Shown here one piece after another: positions 13,448 through 23,379 of a stretch of 64,000 bases of DNA. Every line of letters begins with the position of its first letter. Position 1 is the first letter of the stretch. The stretch covers positions 2,046,001 through 2,110,000 of the forward strand of contig VNKQ01000004.1 of the NCBI GenBank assembly GCA_016508695.1, written 5' to 3'. This DNA is from Hyphodiscus hymeniophilus (taxonomy: Eukaryota; Ascomycota; Leotiomycetes; Helotiales; Hyphodiscaceae). Under the pieces are notes generated by a model. That model saw nothing but the letters and a program-made list of their open reading frames with translations, ran no database searches and had not been told where the DNA came from. The position numbers and the translations under genes were made by a program.

Positions 13448-15620
13448 ATGTCAGAAATGCAGAAGCCAGTTGAAGAGCCTGTTGTTGCTCCCACAACAAC
13501 AGAGACTCCGGTTGTTGTAGAGCCTGTTGCAGAGCCTATGGCAGAAGCAAAGCCCGTCGACGAGCTTCCTGTCATGGCAGAATCTGCCACCGAGACTCCA
13601 GCTGTTCCAGCTACCACTGAGGAGGTGGCCGCACCTGCTGCCATGGACGAGGCCAAGCCTGTCGAGGAGGGTATTCTTGGTTACAAGGGGCCCGGCTTGA
13701 TCAAGTACGTTTTTAAGCTCTCATCCCCTTTCAGTGAACTTTTAAACGTCAATGCTCTTTCCACCTGCCCTGTCCGAGCTTTGTTTACTTTGACGTGTCT
13801 TCCACATGTCAGGTTACACGGCTACAAACAGCCTTGGCTGAAGCTTATCGCAACGTGGAAATTACCACAAACGCACGTCAAACGGATTGCATGTGGGCTG
13901 CGAGCTAATCCCATGTTTCCAATAGGAGTTTCATCTTTCAAAAGAAGCACTTCTGGTTCGGAACTGAGCCTGTCGAGTCCAAGCATCTTTCAAGCTACCT
14001 TCGCGGCGAGAAGCCAGATGCTGGTAACCACAATGCTGCATGGGCTTCACACACTGGAAAGGGTCTTTTGTTCTTTAGCAAGAAGTCCAGCGAGAAGACC
14101 AGCCCAGCTGGCGTCATTAACCTGGTAAGTTCAATTTTCCAACCTGATGGCAGATCCTTCAAATCTCTCGAAGAGCCGCAAACTTTTGAATCGAGTTTCA
14201 AAGCTGGGATTTTTGTCTCTGGAATGCGTGGATGCCTGAGAGTGACTGCTAATGTTTCTTTTAGTCTGAGGCCTCCGATGTCACGAACGACGGTACCGCG
14301 GACTTCTACTTCACTGTTCTCTCCCACAAGCACACTTTCCAAGCTGCCAACCTTGCTGAGCGCGACAGCTGGGTTTCCACTCTGAAGACCAAGATCACCG
14401 AGGCCAAAGATATTAAGGAGTCTGTTATTGGTAGCGATTCATACAAGAACACTCACAGCTCCTTGAGCAAGCCTGCTCTCGCAGCCACCGCAGTCGGTGT
14501 CCCCAAGAAGTCGACCGAGGCTAAGGAGGAGAAGAAGGAGGCTAAAGAGGAGAAGAAAGAAGAAAAGAAGGAAGCTAAGGAGGAGAAGAAAGAAGAGAAG
14601 AAGGAAGCTAAGGAGGAGAAGAAAGAAGCTAAAGAGGAGAAGAAAGAAGAGAAGAAGGAGATCAAGGAAGAGAAGAAAGAGGAGAAGGCTGAAATGAAAG
14701 AGGAGAAGAAGGAGGATAAGAAGGCCCGCAAGAGCCGATCTGCCTCCCGCAAACGCACCTCTATCTTCGGTTCCATTGGTTTCGGAAAGAAGGAAGAGAA
14801 GGTTGAGGAGACCCCGGCCGCTGTCGCTCCCGAGGAGACTACCGTAAGTTGTCACATTTACGAATCGTGGAATCCAGACTAATTGTGTTGTCATAGGCGC
14901 CGGTCGAGCCAGTCGCCCCAGTTGAGCCCATCGCACCTGTTGAAGAAAGCCCAGCCGTTACTGAGCCCGTCGCACCCATGGCACCCGTTGAGGAGACCAA
15001 GCCTGTCGAGACCAAGCCTGCTGCTGCCAAGCGCAACAGCATCTTCGGAACTCTTCAGTCCAGATTCTCCTCCCCCAAGGAGAAAAAGCCTGAGGAGGCC
15101 GCTCCTGCTGTCCCAGCAAAGGATGCTGAGCCCGTCTCTGAGACCGCCCCAGTGATCCCAGCTGTTGAGGCCACCGAGCCATTGGTATGTTTTCTCCAAC
15201 AATTTTTTGATGGAAATGATTTCTAATACATCATAGGCCACCAGCGTTGCTTCCCCAGCCACAGTACCAACTGAGACTGTCGATATTCCAGTCATGAACG
15301 GTGAGACCAAGACCGAGGCTCCAGCTGTCAAGAACGACAAGCGCAAGAGCTCCCTCCCATGGTTGAGCAAGAAGGAGAAGGCCACCACCAGCGATGAGGA
15401 GACCGAGAAACCCAAGTCCCCATTCGCCAAGCTCCGTGCCACCGTTAAGACCAAGAAATCCCCCAAGGCTGCTGAGAAGCCAGCTGAAGAGGTTGCTGAG
15501 CCCGCAATGGATACCGAGGCACCAGCCACTGAAGCTGCTCCCGCCACCACCGAGCCAGTTGTCAGCGAGCCCATCTCTGCCGCACCAGCCTCGACTCCTC
15601 AAGTCTCTGCTACCGCATAA
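13448..15620 (+). CDS. PH-domain protein with Lys/Glu repeat tail (Meu6-like)
   Basis: Five exons (13448-13704, 13926-14124, 14265-14843, 14897-15184, 15237-15620) give 568 residues. The N-terminus is a Pro/Val/Glu-rich segment. A PH domain covers roughly residues 75-190: it opens with GILGYKGPGLIKSFIFQKKHFWFG and closes with the helix FQAANLAERDSWVSTLKTKI. It probably binds phosphoinositides or a protein at the membrane. Next comes a run of KEEKKEAKEEKK-type repeats (about 14519-14736), then three spaced modules of the form basic-R-x-S/T followed by I-F-G or L-P-W (RKRTSIFGS, AKRNSIFGT, DKRKSSLPW). The family resembles S. pombe Meu6, which is a tentative match from memory. The modules look like basophilic kinase sites; this is inference. 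Confidence 0.85.
14519..14736 (+). repeat. Purine-rich Lys/Glu codon repeat inside the PH gene
   Basis: Imperfect tandem units of AAGGAGGAGAAGAAAGA type encode alternating KEEKKEAKEEKK. The strand is almost pure purine. The encoded segment should form a long charged single alpha-helix. Such tracts are prone to length changes by replication slippage. Confidence 0.85.
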
Positions 15621-17580
15621 CTTGCCTCGGCATCAGTATGGTGGAAAGAGCCCTCACTGGGCAACTCAGTCGCAGCAACTTGACTCGTCGTCGACCCGCG
15701 GCTTCTGCATTACGAGCCTCCATTTTCACACAGTCCGACATCGTGCTTTTTTCGCAACGGGACACGGATCTCCTTGAAATACCCAAGATTGACTTTGTTT
15801 TTGTCGTTGATACCACTCTCTTTTTTGCATTATATGTTTGTGTTTGTTTTTGACTCCCCCTGCTGTTGCGCCTTTGTGCGCTGGTCGAAATGATACCCCT
15901 ATACCCAGATCGTTCTTCGCAATCTGCCATTAGGGCATGCCACTCCACCTAATATCTAATAAAAGTCTCTTTGCTGTACCGAACCTAGTCTTGATGAATA
16001 TGCAACGTGCCTCATATCTTGAACTCTCGGGGTTTATATGTGATCAATGCCTCGACCTTTCAAATGGTAAACTACTTCATTGAGCGCGACTACGAAGCAT
16101 ATATTCATGCTCAAAGAGCAAAGTTTCAACCCGGGATCAAGTAGAGTTCCGATTGGTATCCGTTGTAGCTTTTTCTATCCTTGACACTTGACATTTGACA
16201 TCTCACATGGACAGGACGACATGGTGCGAAGCTGCTTTCTCGGCGTTTTCTCCAAAGGTTGATATCCCATCTCCGTTTTTCTTTTGCAAGGATCTCGTCT
16301 GTCAGCGAAGTCCTCGCTCGGCCGTCTCCAGTTGCTAATCACATACCTACATAGTTACGAGTTAATTGACCGCCCGGAGCCCCCATATTTACTCTACATA
16401 CCCTCGACCTCTCAACCCTGAAAGTCTCGAAAGTCAGTTCAGCCTGATGGCACGACAGCGTCACACATGCTTCTCCGGGGGAAAACAGCACGCCTCCCTC
16501 AACCCTCTCGAACCGTATATCTCTTCAACTAGGCTGCCGCTTATGCGAGCCTAGACCGTGTTGGATATATGCTCTGCCAAATATCTGTGCAGCGGATGTA
16601 GTGGCGAGAGGGGGGTTCGTCGTCGATGGGGTTTGCGATGTTGAGTTTTGAAGGGCATGGTCGATGGCTCATGCGTAGCGTTCATGGTCAAGTCCACGGC
16701 CACTAGATCGGGGCGTCAGTTGTGTGGTTTGCGAAGCAAGGTGTGTCATCTTTGATCGTACAGGTTTTTGGTCTTGTGATCTTTCTCAATATCACTCCTT
16801 CCAAATCCGGTCGTCGATACATTGTCAGAATTGAGTTGGGATCTATGCTAGACCTGCTTCAGGTTAAAGTTATAAGTTATGGAATCAAAAGCTGGATTTT
16901 TGACATCTATTTCTTTGCAATCTCACCTCTGGTGACGCGGATAGTATGCCTGAGTCAGAGTGGATTTTTTGTGAGAAGAGCCTGTTAGTAAGGCTACCTA
17001 CTGCCGGTAAAGTCACGCGAGTGCCGACTCAAATGCTATATAAATAACGGGAGTCCAAGAAAATTGAGGCATCAAGCCAGGCGAGGGCTGCGAGATTCAG
17101 TGGAAGAATCAGAGCACTTGCGATTGAGGATCTGAAGGATGAAAAGGTTGATCCTTTACTGAACTAAGAAAGCGATTCTGAATCTCTGATCTTCTGCATG
17201 ACCGTTCGAACACTTGGAAGTGGGATGTACTTCGCTTCTGGGAATGAATGTCGATGGGAGTTTCGCTGTCGAGAACACTTTCGCTGTCGAGGGTTCGGTG
17301 CTGTCGACACTGCGCCTACAGTATTGGGCGTGACCCTGGGTGGCGGCGACGCTTAGCAATCCAGCTACCTGGCCAGAACCAGGTGATCATTTATGCCAGG
17401 TTATGAATGACGCTGATGATGGCGATTACGAAATCGCAGATTACCAAGAACGAAGACATTGCAAGGGAGAGGGAAATTCATATCTTAGACAAGAGTTTGT
17501 ATCAGAGGTATCCGTCCTGAAAATCCATCTTCACCTATACCAAATGAAGGGTCCCAGAGGACTGCTCAGCTTGACACGGT
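15621..17580. other. Intergenic region
   Basis: Holds the 3' end of the PH-domain gene and then sequence with no supported gene. A TATA-like element (ctatataaataac, near 17036-17048) lies upstream of the doubtful small reading frame at 17582. Confidence 0.45.
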
Positions 17581-17581
17581 A

Positions 17582-17857
17582 ATGGAGAAGTTTGGGCCTG
17601 TTCTCGCAAGAGAGTTGAAAGCTGCTCTCGCACAAGAGTTGGGGGCTGCTCTCGCAGAAGAGAGGCGCAAGCGTGCCGACCTTCCTAGGTTTCTCTCATC
17701 GCTCTGCAATCTTGCCCACGAGGTAGTAGATAAAAGCCACGTCGCTCCCGATGGTATTAAAGGCTTTCGGTTTGGCCGGCTCCTGGTGCGACATTGCTTG
17801 TATTGCTTTGGTCATCTAGGGTTGGAGTGGCCTTCGGCTTGTGATGGATGGTATTGA
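17582..17857 (+). CDS. Doubtful small ORF with internal 24-nt repeat
   Basis: The 91-codon frame starts MEKFGPVLARELKAALAQEL and contains two and a half copies of a 24-nt unit (17600-17662), encoding LA-x-EL-x-A-A. The frame also stays open upstream as far as a stop (TAG at 17486-17488) that overlaps a good-looking acceptor (tatcttag), so this may be the last exon of a small gene. I do not recognise the product. It may equally be a chance ORF or a gene fragment. Confidence 0.22.
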   Translation: MEKFGPVLARELKAALAQELGAALAEERRKRADLPRFLSSLCNLAHEVVDKSHVAPDGIKGFRFGRLLVRHCLYCFGHLGLEWPSACDGWY

Positions 17858-18343
17858 GTCGGCCGTGAGCACGTTATTTTATGGAGACGGATCACAGAAG
17901 TGGGTGGTGTATACTCGATATAGATTCTCATCTTCTCATCTTCTCAATTTTCTATCCCTTACGTTGAAGTGTGGGGAAGAAGATATAAATGGAAGGAAAC
18001 AGGTAAGCGGGAGAGTTTCATTTCACTGACTGAGACCTTTGCGATGATGTACAACGAAGGAGCTGGTTTGCTTTGAAGTTGATAAGGTATGTCGTTGTCG
18101 ACCAATGTAAGTATGAATAGATACGAAGAAGCCCCAGCGAATAATCGATTAGAGTTCTGGACGGGTGGGACTCGGGGATCTTAGTCCTTAGGTTTTCTGG
18201 ACCATCAAAAGTGCTAGTCTCAATCCACAGACCATTAGGTGTTGTAATTGTGGCCCATATACTGGGCCAAATCAATGATAGAACCACACAGTTTGAAGCA
18301 CTGCAGGATTTGAGTGCTTGAAGTATCACGTACTCTAAACATT

Positions 18344-18953
18344 TCATTTGTTCTGTCTATCTTCCTCATATCTGGCCGCAACAACAAACATTGCAGCTCT
18401 CGCATCGTCATATATGTGACGAAAGTAATCATTAGACAAGATTCCAAAGCCCTCCTCTAGTCTGGGGCAGACAGCCATTGTCCGGAAGGTATTGAGGATG
18501 TCGCTCTTGCTTGCCCGGCTCGAAAGTCCGAGTTCGTGGTAGTAGTCTCGAGTATAGTCCAAGCAAGAAGTACTGCCTGATCCGGAAGATTGTGGGGCTT
18601 CTGAAAGGGGACCTAATGTAGTTGGGGGTGGAGCTGAGCTCTGGGAAGGTTGAAGGATGTTTACGGCGTCTTTGAAGGTGGGGATTCGCTTCTTGGTGGT
18701 AAAAGTTGCAATAGGCACTTCGGTTGGTTGTGATTCAATCAAACCCATACCGTCGAGCTAGAAAACAGGATGTTAGCCTCGATCTGCCCTGTTTACTGGA
18801 CCTTTAAGTGTAAAGGTGAAAAGCATGCACTTCACTCACCTGGTTGGGTTTCAACGTGATGGTTGGGTGGTAGCCGGAGACAATGCGATTGTGGAAGTCG
18901 ATAATCTTCTTGTACTGCTCAACTTCATGTCGCTGTTGGTCTTCGGAAGCCAT
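18344..18953 (-). CDS. J-domain-like protein lacking the HPD motif
   Basis: Two exons (18953-18840, 18757-18344) give 175 residues. The N-terminus is a short helix-rich part (QRHEVEQYKKIIDFHNRIVSG) followed by a Pro/Ser linker. The C-terminal third resembles a J domain: DYYHELGLSSRASKSDILNTFRTMA matches helices I-II and ILSNDYFRHIYDDAR matches helix III. The HPD loop that stimulates Hsp70 ATPase is absent, so it is probably a J-like scaffold or regulator rather than an active co-chaperone. The ATG at 18953 was chosen over an upstream in-frame ATG (19085) because the extra segment looks like 5' UTR. Function unknown. Confidence 0.65.
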
Positions 18954-19504
18954 ATTGAAGTTCTGGTATGGTATGAACGTCAATAGACGAAACGAGACAG
19001 GAATCGAATTTGAACGCGGCAGGCAGAGGTAAATAAACACGTCAGACCTGGTGCCAATAATCAAGCCCCTATTCCCGTTTGCCATTGTCTCAAAGAATCA
19101 AACAAACGGAACAGCTTTAATAGATCTTCAGGGTTTCTACATCTTCCTGGAGCTGACAAGATCTAAGCTTGCAAAGGGCTTGAGAGTTTTAGTAAAGTTG
19201 GTGTATTTCGCCCGGTGTAGATAACCGATTTAGTTTTGATTTCATACTTTGAAGTTACATCAACGATTGAGGGGAGCACTGACGAAGAAGTATTCCGAAG
19301 TACGACTCAAGGCTGACTCGACAGCAGTACATCGAAGTTCACGGTCCTCGTGACAAGGAACAAGCAGAGCATCACGGAACTCGGACGTTGGGAGGCAGCA
19401 AAGGTCAGGTTGCCACAAGGATGTAGATGCTCAGTGAAGAGAGGGGCTTCTGTTGATAGAGTTTATTACGTACGAACTCTTGGCGCTTCTTCCAGACCAT
19501 CTAT
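18954..19504. other. Intergenic region
   Basis: Contains the 5' region of the J-like gene and the 3' region of the dehydrogenase gene, both on the minus strand. No other feature seen. Confidence 0.4.
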
Positions 19505-20411
19505 CTACTTAGCAGTGTATCCATCAATATCGGTGCTATTGCTGATCTTCTCATACTTGGGATAGTTCTCGCCGTAAGTCTTAATCTTGTTGTTAATCGC
19601 TTTGTACGCATCCGTACCAATGACAGCTCTTAATGGCGGTTCCTCCAAAGTGGCGAGCTCATACATAGCTCTCGCGCCTTTCACAGGGTCACCAGCTTGA
19701 GTCCCATGCCTGTCACCCATAGCCTTCTTTGCATCCATGTGGTCATATGCTGGGTGCTTCTTCTCGGGGAATTGCATAGATCGTCCAGCCCAATCGGTTC
19801 GGAATCCACCTGGCTCGACGCACTGAAACTTGATGCCCCATTCAGGCTTAACCTCCTTGCTGATAGCCTCCGTGAAACCTTCGACCTCCCACTTGCTCGC
19901 GCAGTAGATGCTGAAGAATGGTACACCTGTTTGTCCGCCGATAGATGTCACTTGTTGAATCAATCCTCCTGACGGCTTCTGCTCGCGCATAACATCCATG
20001 GCCTTCTTGGTGACTTGCAGGAGACCGAAGAAGTTCACATCCATCTGAGTCTTGATTTGCTCTTGTGTGAGCTCCTCGAAGACTCCTGCGAGGCCATACC
20101 CAGCGTTGTTAACGACGACATCGATTCGGCCGAACTTATCGAGAGCGGTCTTGAAAGCAACGTTGACTTGTTCTTGGTCGGTCACATCGAGCTTGACAGG
20201 GAGGTAGTTCTTTAATGCTGTTAGTGTATTTCCCGAGTCTACTGGAGGTAGACGTGTATAATTATATTATCTTGTCATTAGTTCCCTTGAACTTCAAGCT
20301 CTCCGGTTTGCGAGCGGTCGCAACGACATTGTCACCCTTATCCAAAACTTCTTGCACAAGGTTGTTTCCAAAACCTGTAGATGTTCCAGTGATAAAGAAA
20401 GTTCGAGGCAT
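19505..20411 (-). CDS. Short-chain dehydrogenase/reductase
   Basis: Two exons (20411-20271, 20209-19505) give 281 residues, a normal SDR length. The cofactor-binding TGTSTGFG is at residues 8-15, NNAG at 81-84, the catalytic Ser is likely in TSIGG (near 136), and the YxxxK pair is Y149/K153 in SIYCASK. It should be a cytosolic NAD(P)(H)-dependent oxidoreductase of the classical type; substrate unknown. The 61-nt intron (20270-20210) has a normal branch sequence (CTAAC) and an AAG acceptor but starts with AT instead of GT. Reading through it gives a stop within a few codons. Either the intron is a rare AT-AG intron or the gene has lost its splice donor. Confidence 0.85.
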
Positions 20412-21826
20412 GATTCTGGTTATGTATTCTACCATTCAAGTGATGTTGATATTTGGGATGGAAATGTAGCGAATTTATCGAAGTGAAACAAACACAGTGA
20501 AAAATGGCAAATTGAGATATTGATAAAGTAATGAGAGGGTTACCGCTGATTTGCAAACCCACAAGGTATTTCATATCTTCACGTCAAAACTCGAGACAAT
20601 GCCATCATAGGAGCGCCCTGTTCCTCAACAGCACTCCACCTACCGCGCGGAGCGTCTTCAAAGGGTGCCACTATGCTTCTTTGAGAAGGTTTCGAAGTCG
20701 CACCCCAATCCAGCTTCATCGGATGAAGTAATGACAAAGATCCAGATTCATGACGATAGGACGTTGTACGAGTAAACGAGCCCACCGCCTTCCAGACATA
20801 CAGTAGCTGGCAGAACACTTGCAACATCACGTCTGCGCCTCGTACGCCATTGCACCGAGGATATCGCAGCTTCAATATCATTTGGCGCTGTCCATATGTG
20901 AAGACTTCCTCCGTGATGCTAACAATACTCCCTTGGTGCCACAGAATCCTGTCCACAACGCCGAGCAGCAGGTGACGACGAATACAGGTATGGATTTGAT
21001 GTGGCGTGGATTTATTTCTTCCAGATTATCCTTTTGTACTTATTGAAATTGTCTGACACGAAGACGTGATGTCTTCTTTACTTTGGCCAACTGCTGAATG
21101 CTGCGTGCATCTTTTCCCCTAGCTCTCCTGTATCCTATCGACGCCCTTCATGTCCAAGTCGAAACTATAGAAAGCTAAGGATCTGCTTCGGTCATTGGAC
21201 TCTGTTCTGGAAGGTGCTTTACAATTCTGAACTACTGAGAAATGGTTATTCGAGGTTCCACAACCAGTAGGCAATAAAGTTAGAAACACTCTTCAACTCA
21301 CTTTTCCATTTGCAAACATTCACTAAGTGAAGAAGGATTGAGGAGAGGTGAATACAATAATAGGCAGGGTCTAAGCTCTCGCTACCTTTGTATCCTCATA
21401 AAAGCTACCACATTCCATATTCTCGAATTATCACGCATGTGGCTTGCATGAAGATAGCCCTGCCATAAGTTCACTTTGATTCACTAGTTCAGGGAAGTAG
21501 GAATTCCTCGAGTAAGCTATATCGACGATTTCTGAATGAGGTCGCCTAGCACTCGTTCAGCTTTTTCTTCGTCAACTCAACCTTTCTTCAACTTCAAACG
21601 TTCGACTCAAAGCCTCTCAATCCTCCACAACTGAAGCAATACCTTGCTCAGATATCACTCAGCCCCAACTGCTCATCGAACCCGACCTAGATAAGCTTGA
21701 CCTTCGAGACTCAGACGTTCTCTAAGTATCTCACAACTCGAGCCTCTCTCAAGGTTGGTAAACTATCATCACCGATTCTTGAATGTTCTGGCTGACTTAC
21801 TTGAAGCCTAGTCTTTCGCCATCAGA
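20412..21826. other. Intergenic region with a 5'-UTR intron
   Basis: Promoter side of both the dehydrogenase (minus) and BTB (plus) genes. Just before the BTB start there is a plausible 5'-UTR intron at about 21758-21811 (GTAAAC donor, gctgac branch, gcctag acceptor). Nothing else is supported. Confidence 0.45.
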
Positions 21827-22696
21827 ATGACAACGCCAGCACCTGCTCCCGCTGTCAGCGCGGCAGCATCTCCAGCTGAGACTCCGACGCTGGTGACCCC
21901 TCCGTCATTCGGCGACGTTCTGGGAACGGACATGGTTGATATCTATGTTGCGGAAAAAGCTTTACCGTGTTCATAAATCGATCCTCTGCAGCAAGGTTGG
22001 CTACGTGGGTATTCTTATTTCTTTCAAGTCAATCAAGTTGTAGGATCATCATCCTCATGAGATGCTACCAAACACTCAACTCACCCTCAAACATGCACCT
22101 GCGGTATGTGCTGACTCCAGTGCTTGAATTAGTTCCAAAACATGTTCAGCAATGGATTCAGAGAGACAATCGAGCAGACCGCTACTTTTCCCGAGCTCGG
22201 TCCTGGCATCTTTGACCTCTTCCTAGAATGGGTTTATCTTGGTCCTTTTGGATACATCGACACCAGTGTACATCATCCCGAAATGAACGCCTTTCGAATT
22301 GGACTTTATGCCTTCGCAGAGCAGATTTGTTTGACGGACCTCATGGACTATACCTTCACTACAATGTTCTGTCACTGGCGGAAACACAAAGCAATCTTAT
22401 CTCTGAGCAACATTGAGCTGATTTATGATCTCACACCTCGTGGATCGTGCTTCAGGGATTTCGCTAGCCGGTCTCTGCACTACATAATAGCAACCGGTCT
22501 AGCACATCACTGCTACTGCTCTACAGAGGATTTGACAGATATAATGGTGAATAACAAGGACCTGGCATTCGATACACTCCAACATATGCAAGGCAACGTG
22601 GGAAGCAACATGTGGGTTAGGGGGCCATTGGAATTTCCAATCTGCACATTTCATAAACATGCTAAGGAAGAACGGTGCAAATTTCAGGGCGAGTAG
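21827..22696 (+). CDS. BTB/POZ-domain protein with apparent frameshift
   Basis: Exon 1 is 21827-22004 and exon 2 is 22133-22696, with a GTGGGT donor and a gaattag acceptor. The BTB core is clear: MVDIYV, then KLYRVHKSILCSKVGY, then FQNMFSNGFRETIEQTATFPE. BTB domains dimerise and often act as adaptors for cullin-3 ligases; many ascomycete copies have no assigned role. The two halves of the core are in different frames. One extra A in the A5 run at 21954-21958 would explain it, since exon 1 is 178 nt where 177 would close the frame. The gene may be a recent pseudogene, or the base may be a sequencing error. The C-terminal 188 codons are intact. Confidence 0.65.
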
Positions 22697-22728
22697 ATTG
22701 TGTCAACAAGGCTGTCAACAAGGGTGAC

Positions 22729-22792
22729 GATAACGACAACTAAGGGTTACGACAACTAATGGTTACGACAACTAATGGTTACGACAGTTAAG
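22729..22792. repeat. 16-bp minisatellite, four units
   Basis: Tandem units of ggttacgacaactaat at 22745-22760 and 22761-22776, with diverged units before (22729-22744) and after (22777-22792). It lies just past the BTB stop codon. Confidence 0.85.
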
Positions 22793-23379
22793 GACTAGAG
22801 TTCAACTTTCTTGTACGAAATCTTTCTTTTAAGTGCAGCTTCTTGGCATCGCCGTATGCCATCAAAGTCATCCATCCAACCACGAGCAAAGTCCATGGTG
22901 GGCCCAAGATCTGCCAATGAATTCCATCTGCGCCATGTCCCTCCGGTCGAGGTATGAATCCCTCTGATGAAGGTACGATTGGTTATTGTTATGCAAGGCC
23001 AAGGTGCGAGTCTTATTGTACAATGCTTGCAGTGCAAATAATCAGTTTTCTCGAGTAGTCGACGATGCTGTTAGTTTTGAGATTGAGATCATATGCTACA
23101 GTCGACATACAGTATGTGCTACAAGATGTACAAGTTAAAGATACAATAATTGAACAAGGTGCAGAGTCCGTTCGGTACATTATTGGATCACCCAAATCAC
23201 CCAATTTTCCCTTCCCAAAGTTTCCTTCAACTCCACTGAGCTCTTCCTCCACCGATCTCCCCTTCAGCGAGCGTTATCCCTTTGTTACGCTCTCCATTAG
23301 ATCTTCAAACCCTAGGAAAATCAAGACTTCCGCTATCGTTGCGCTTGCTTTGGGGGTTGCAACCCCGGGATTGGCTCCG

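Noticed and set aside
14439..14936. Minus-strand Leu/Phe-rich frames, membrane-like
   Set aside because: Antisense of the Lys/Glu repeat; hydrophobicity is an artefact of purine-rich DNA.
22729..22792. CRISPR-like array
   Set aside because: Units are directly abutting with no spacers, in a eukaryotic genome.
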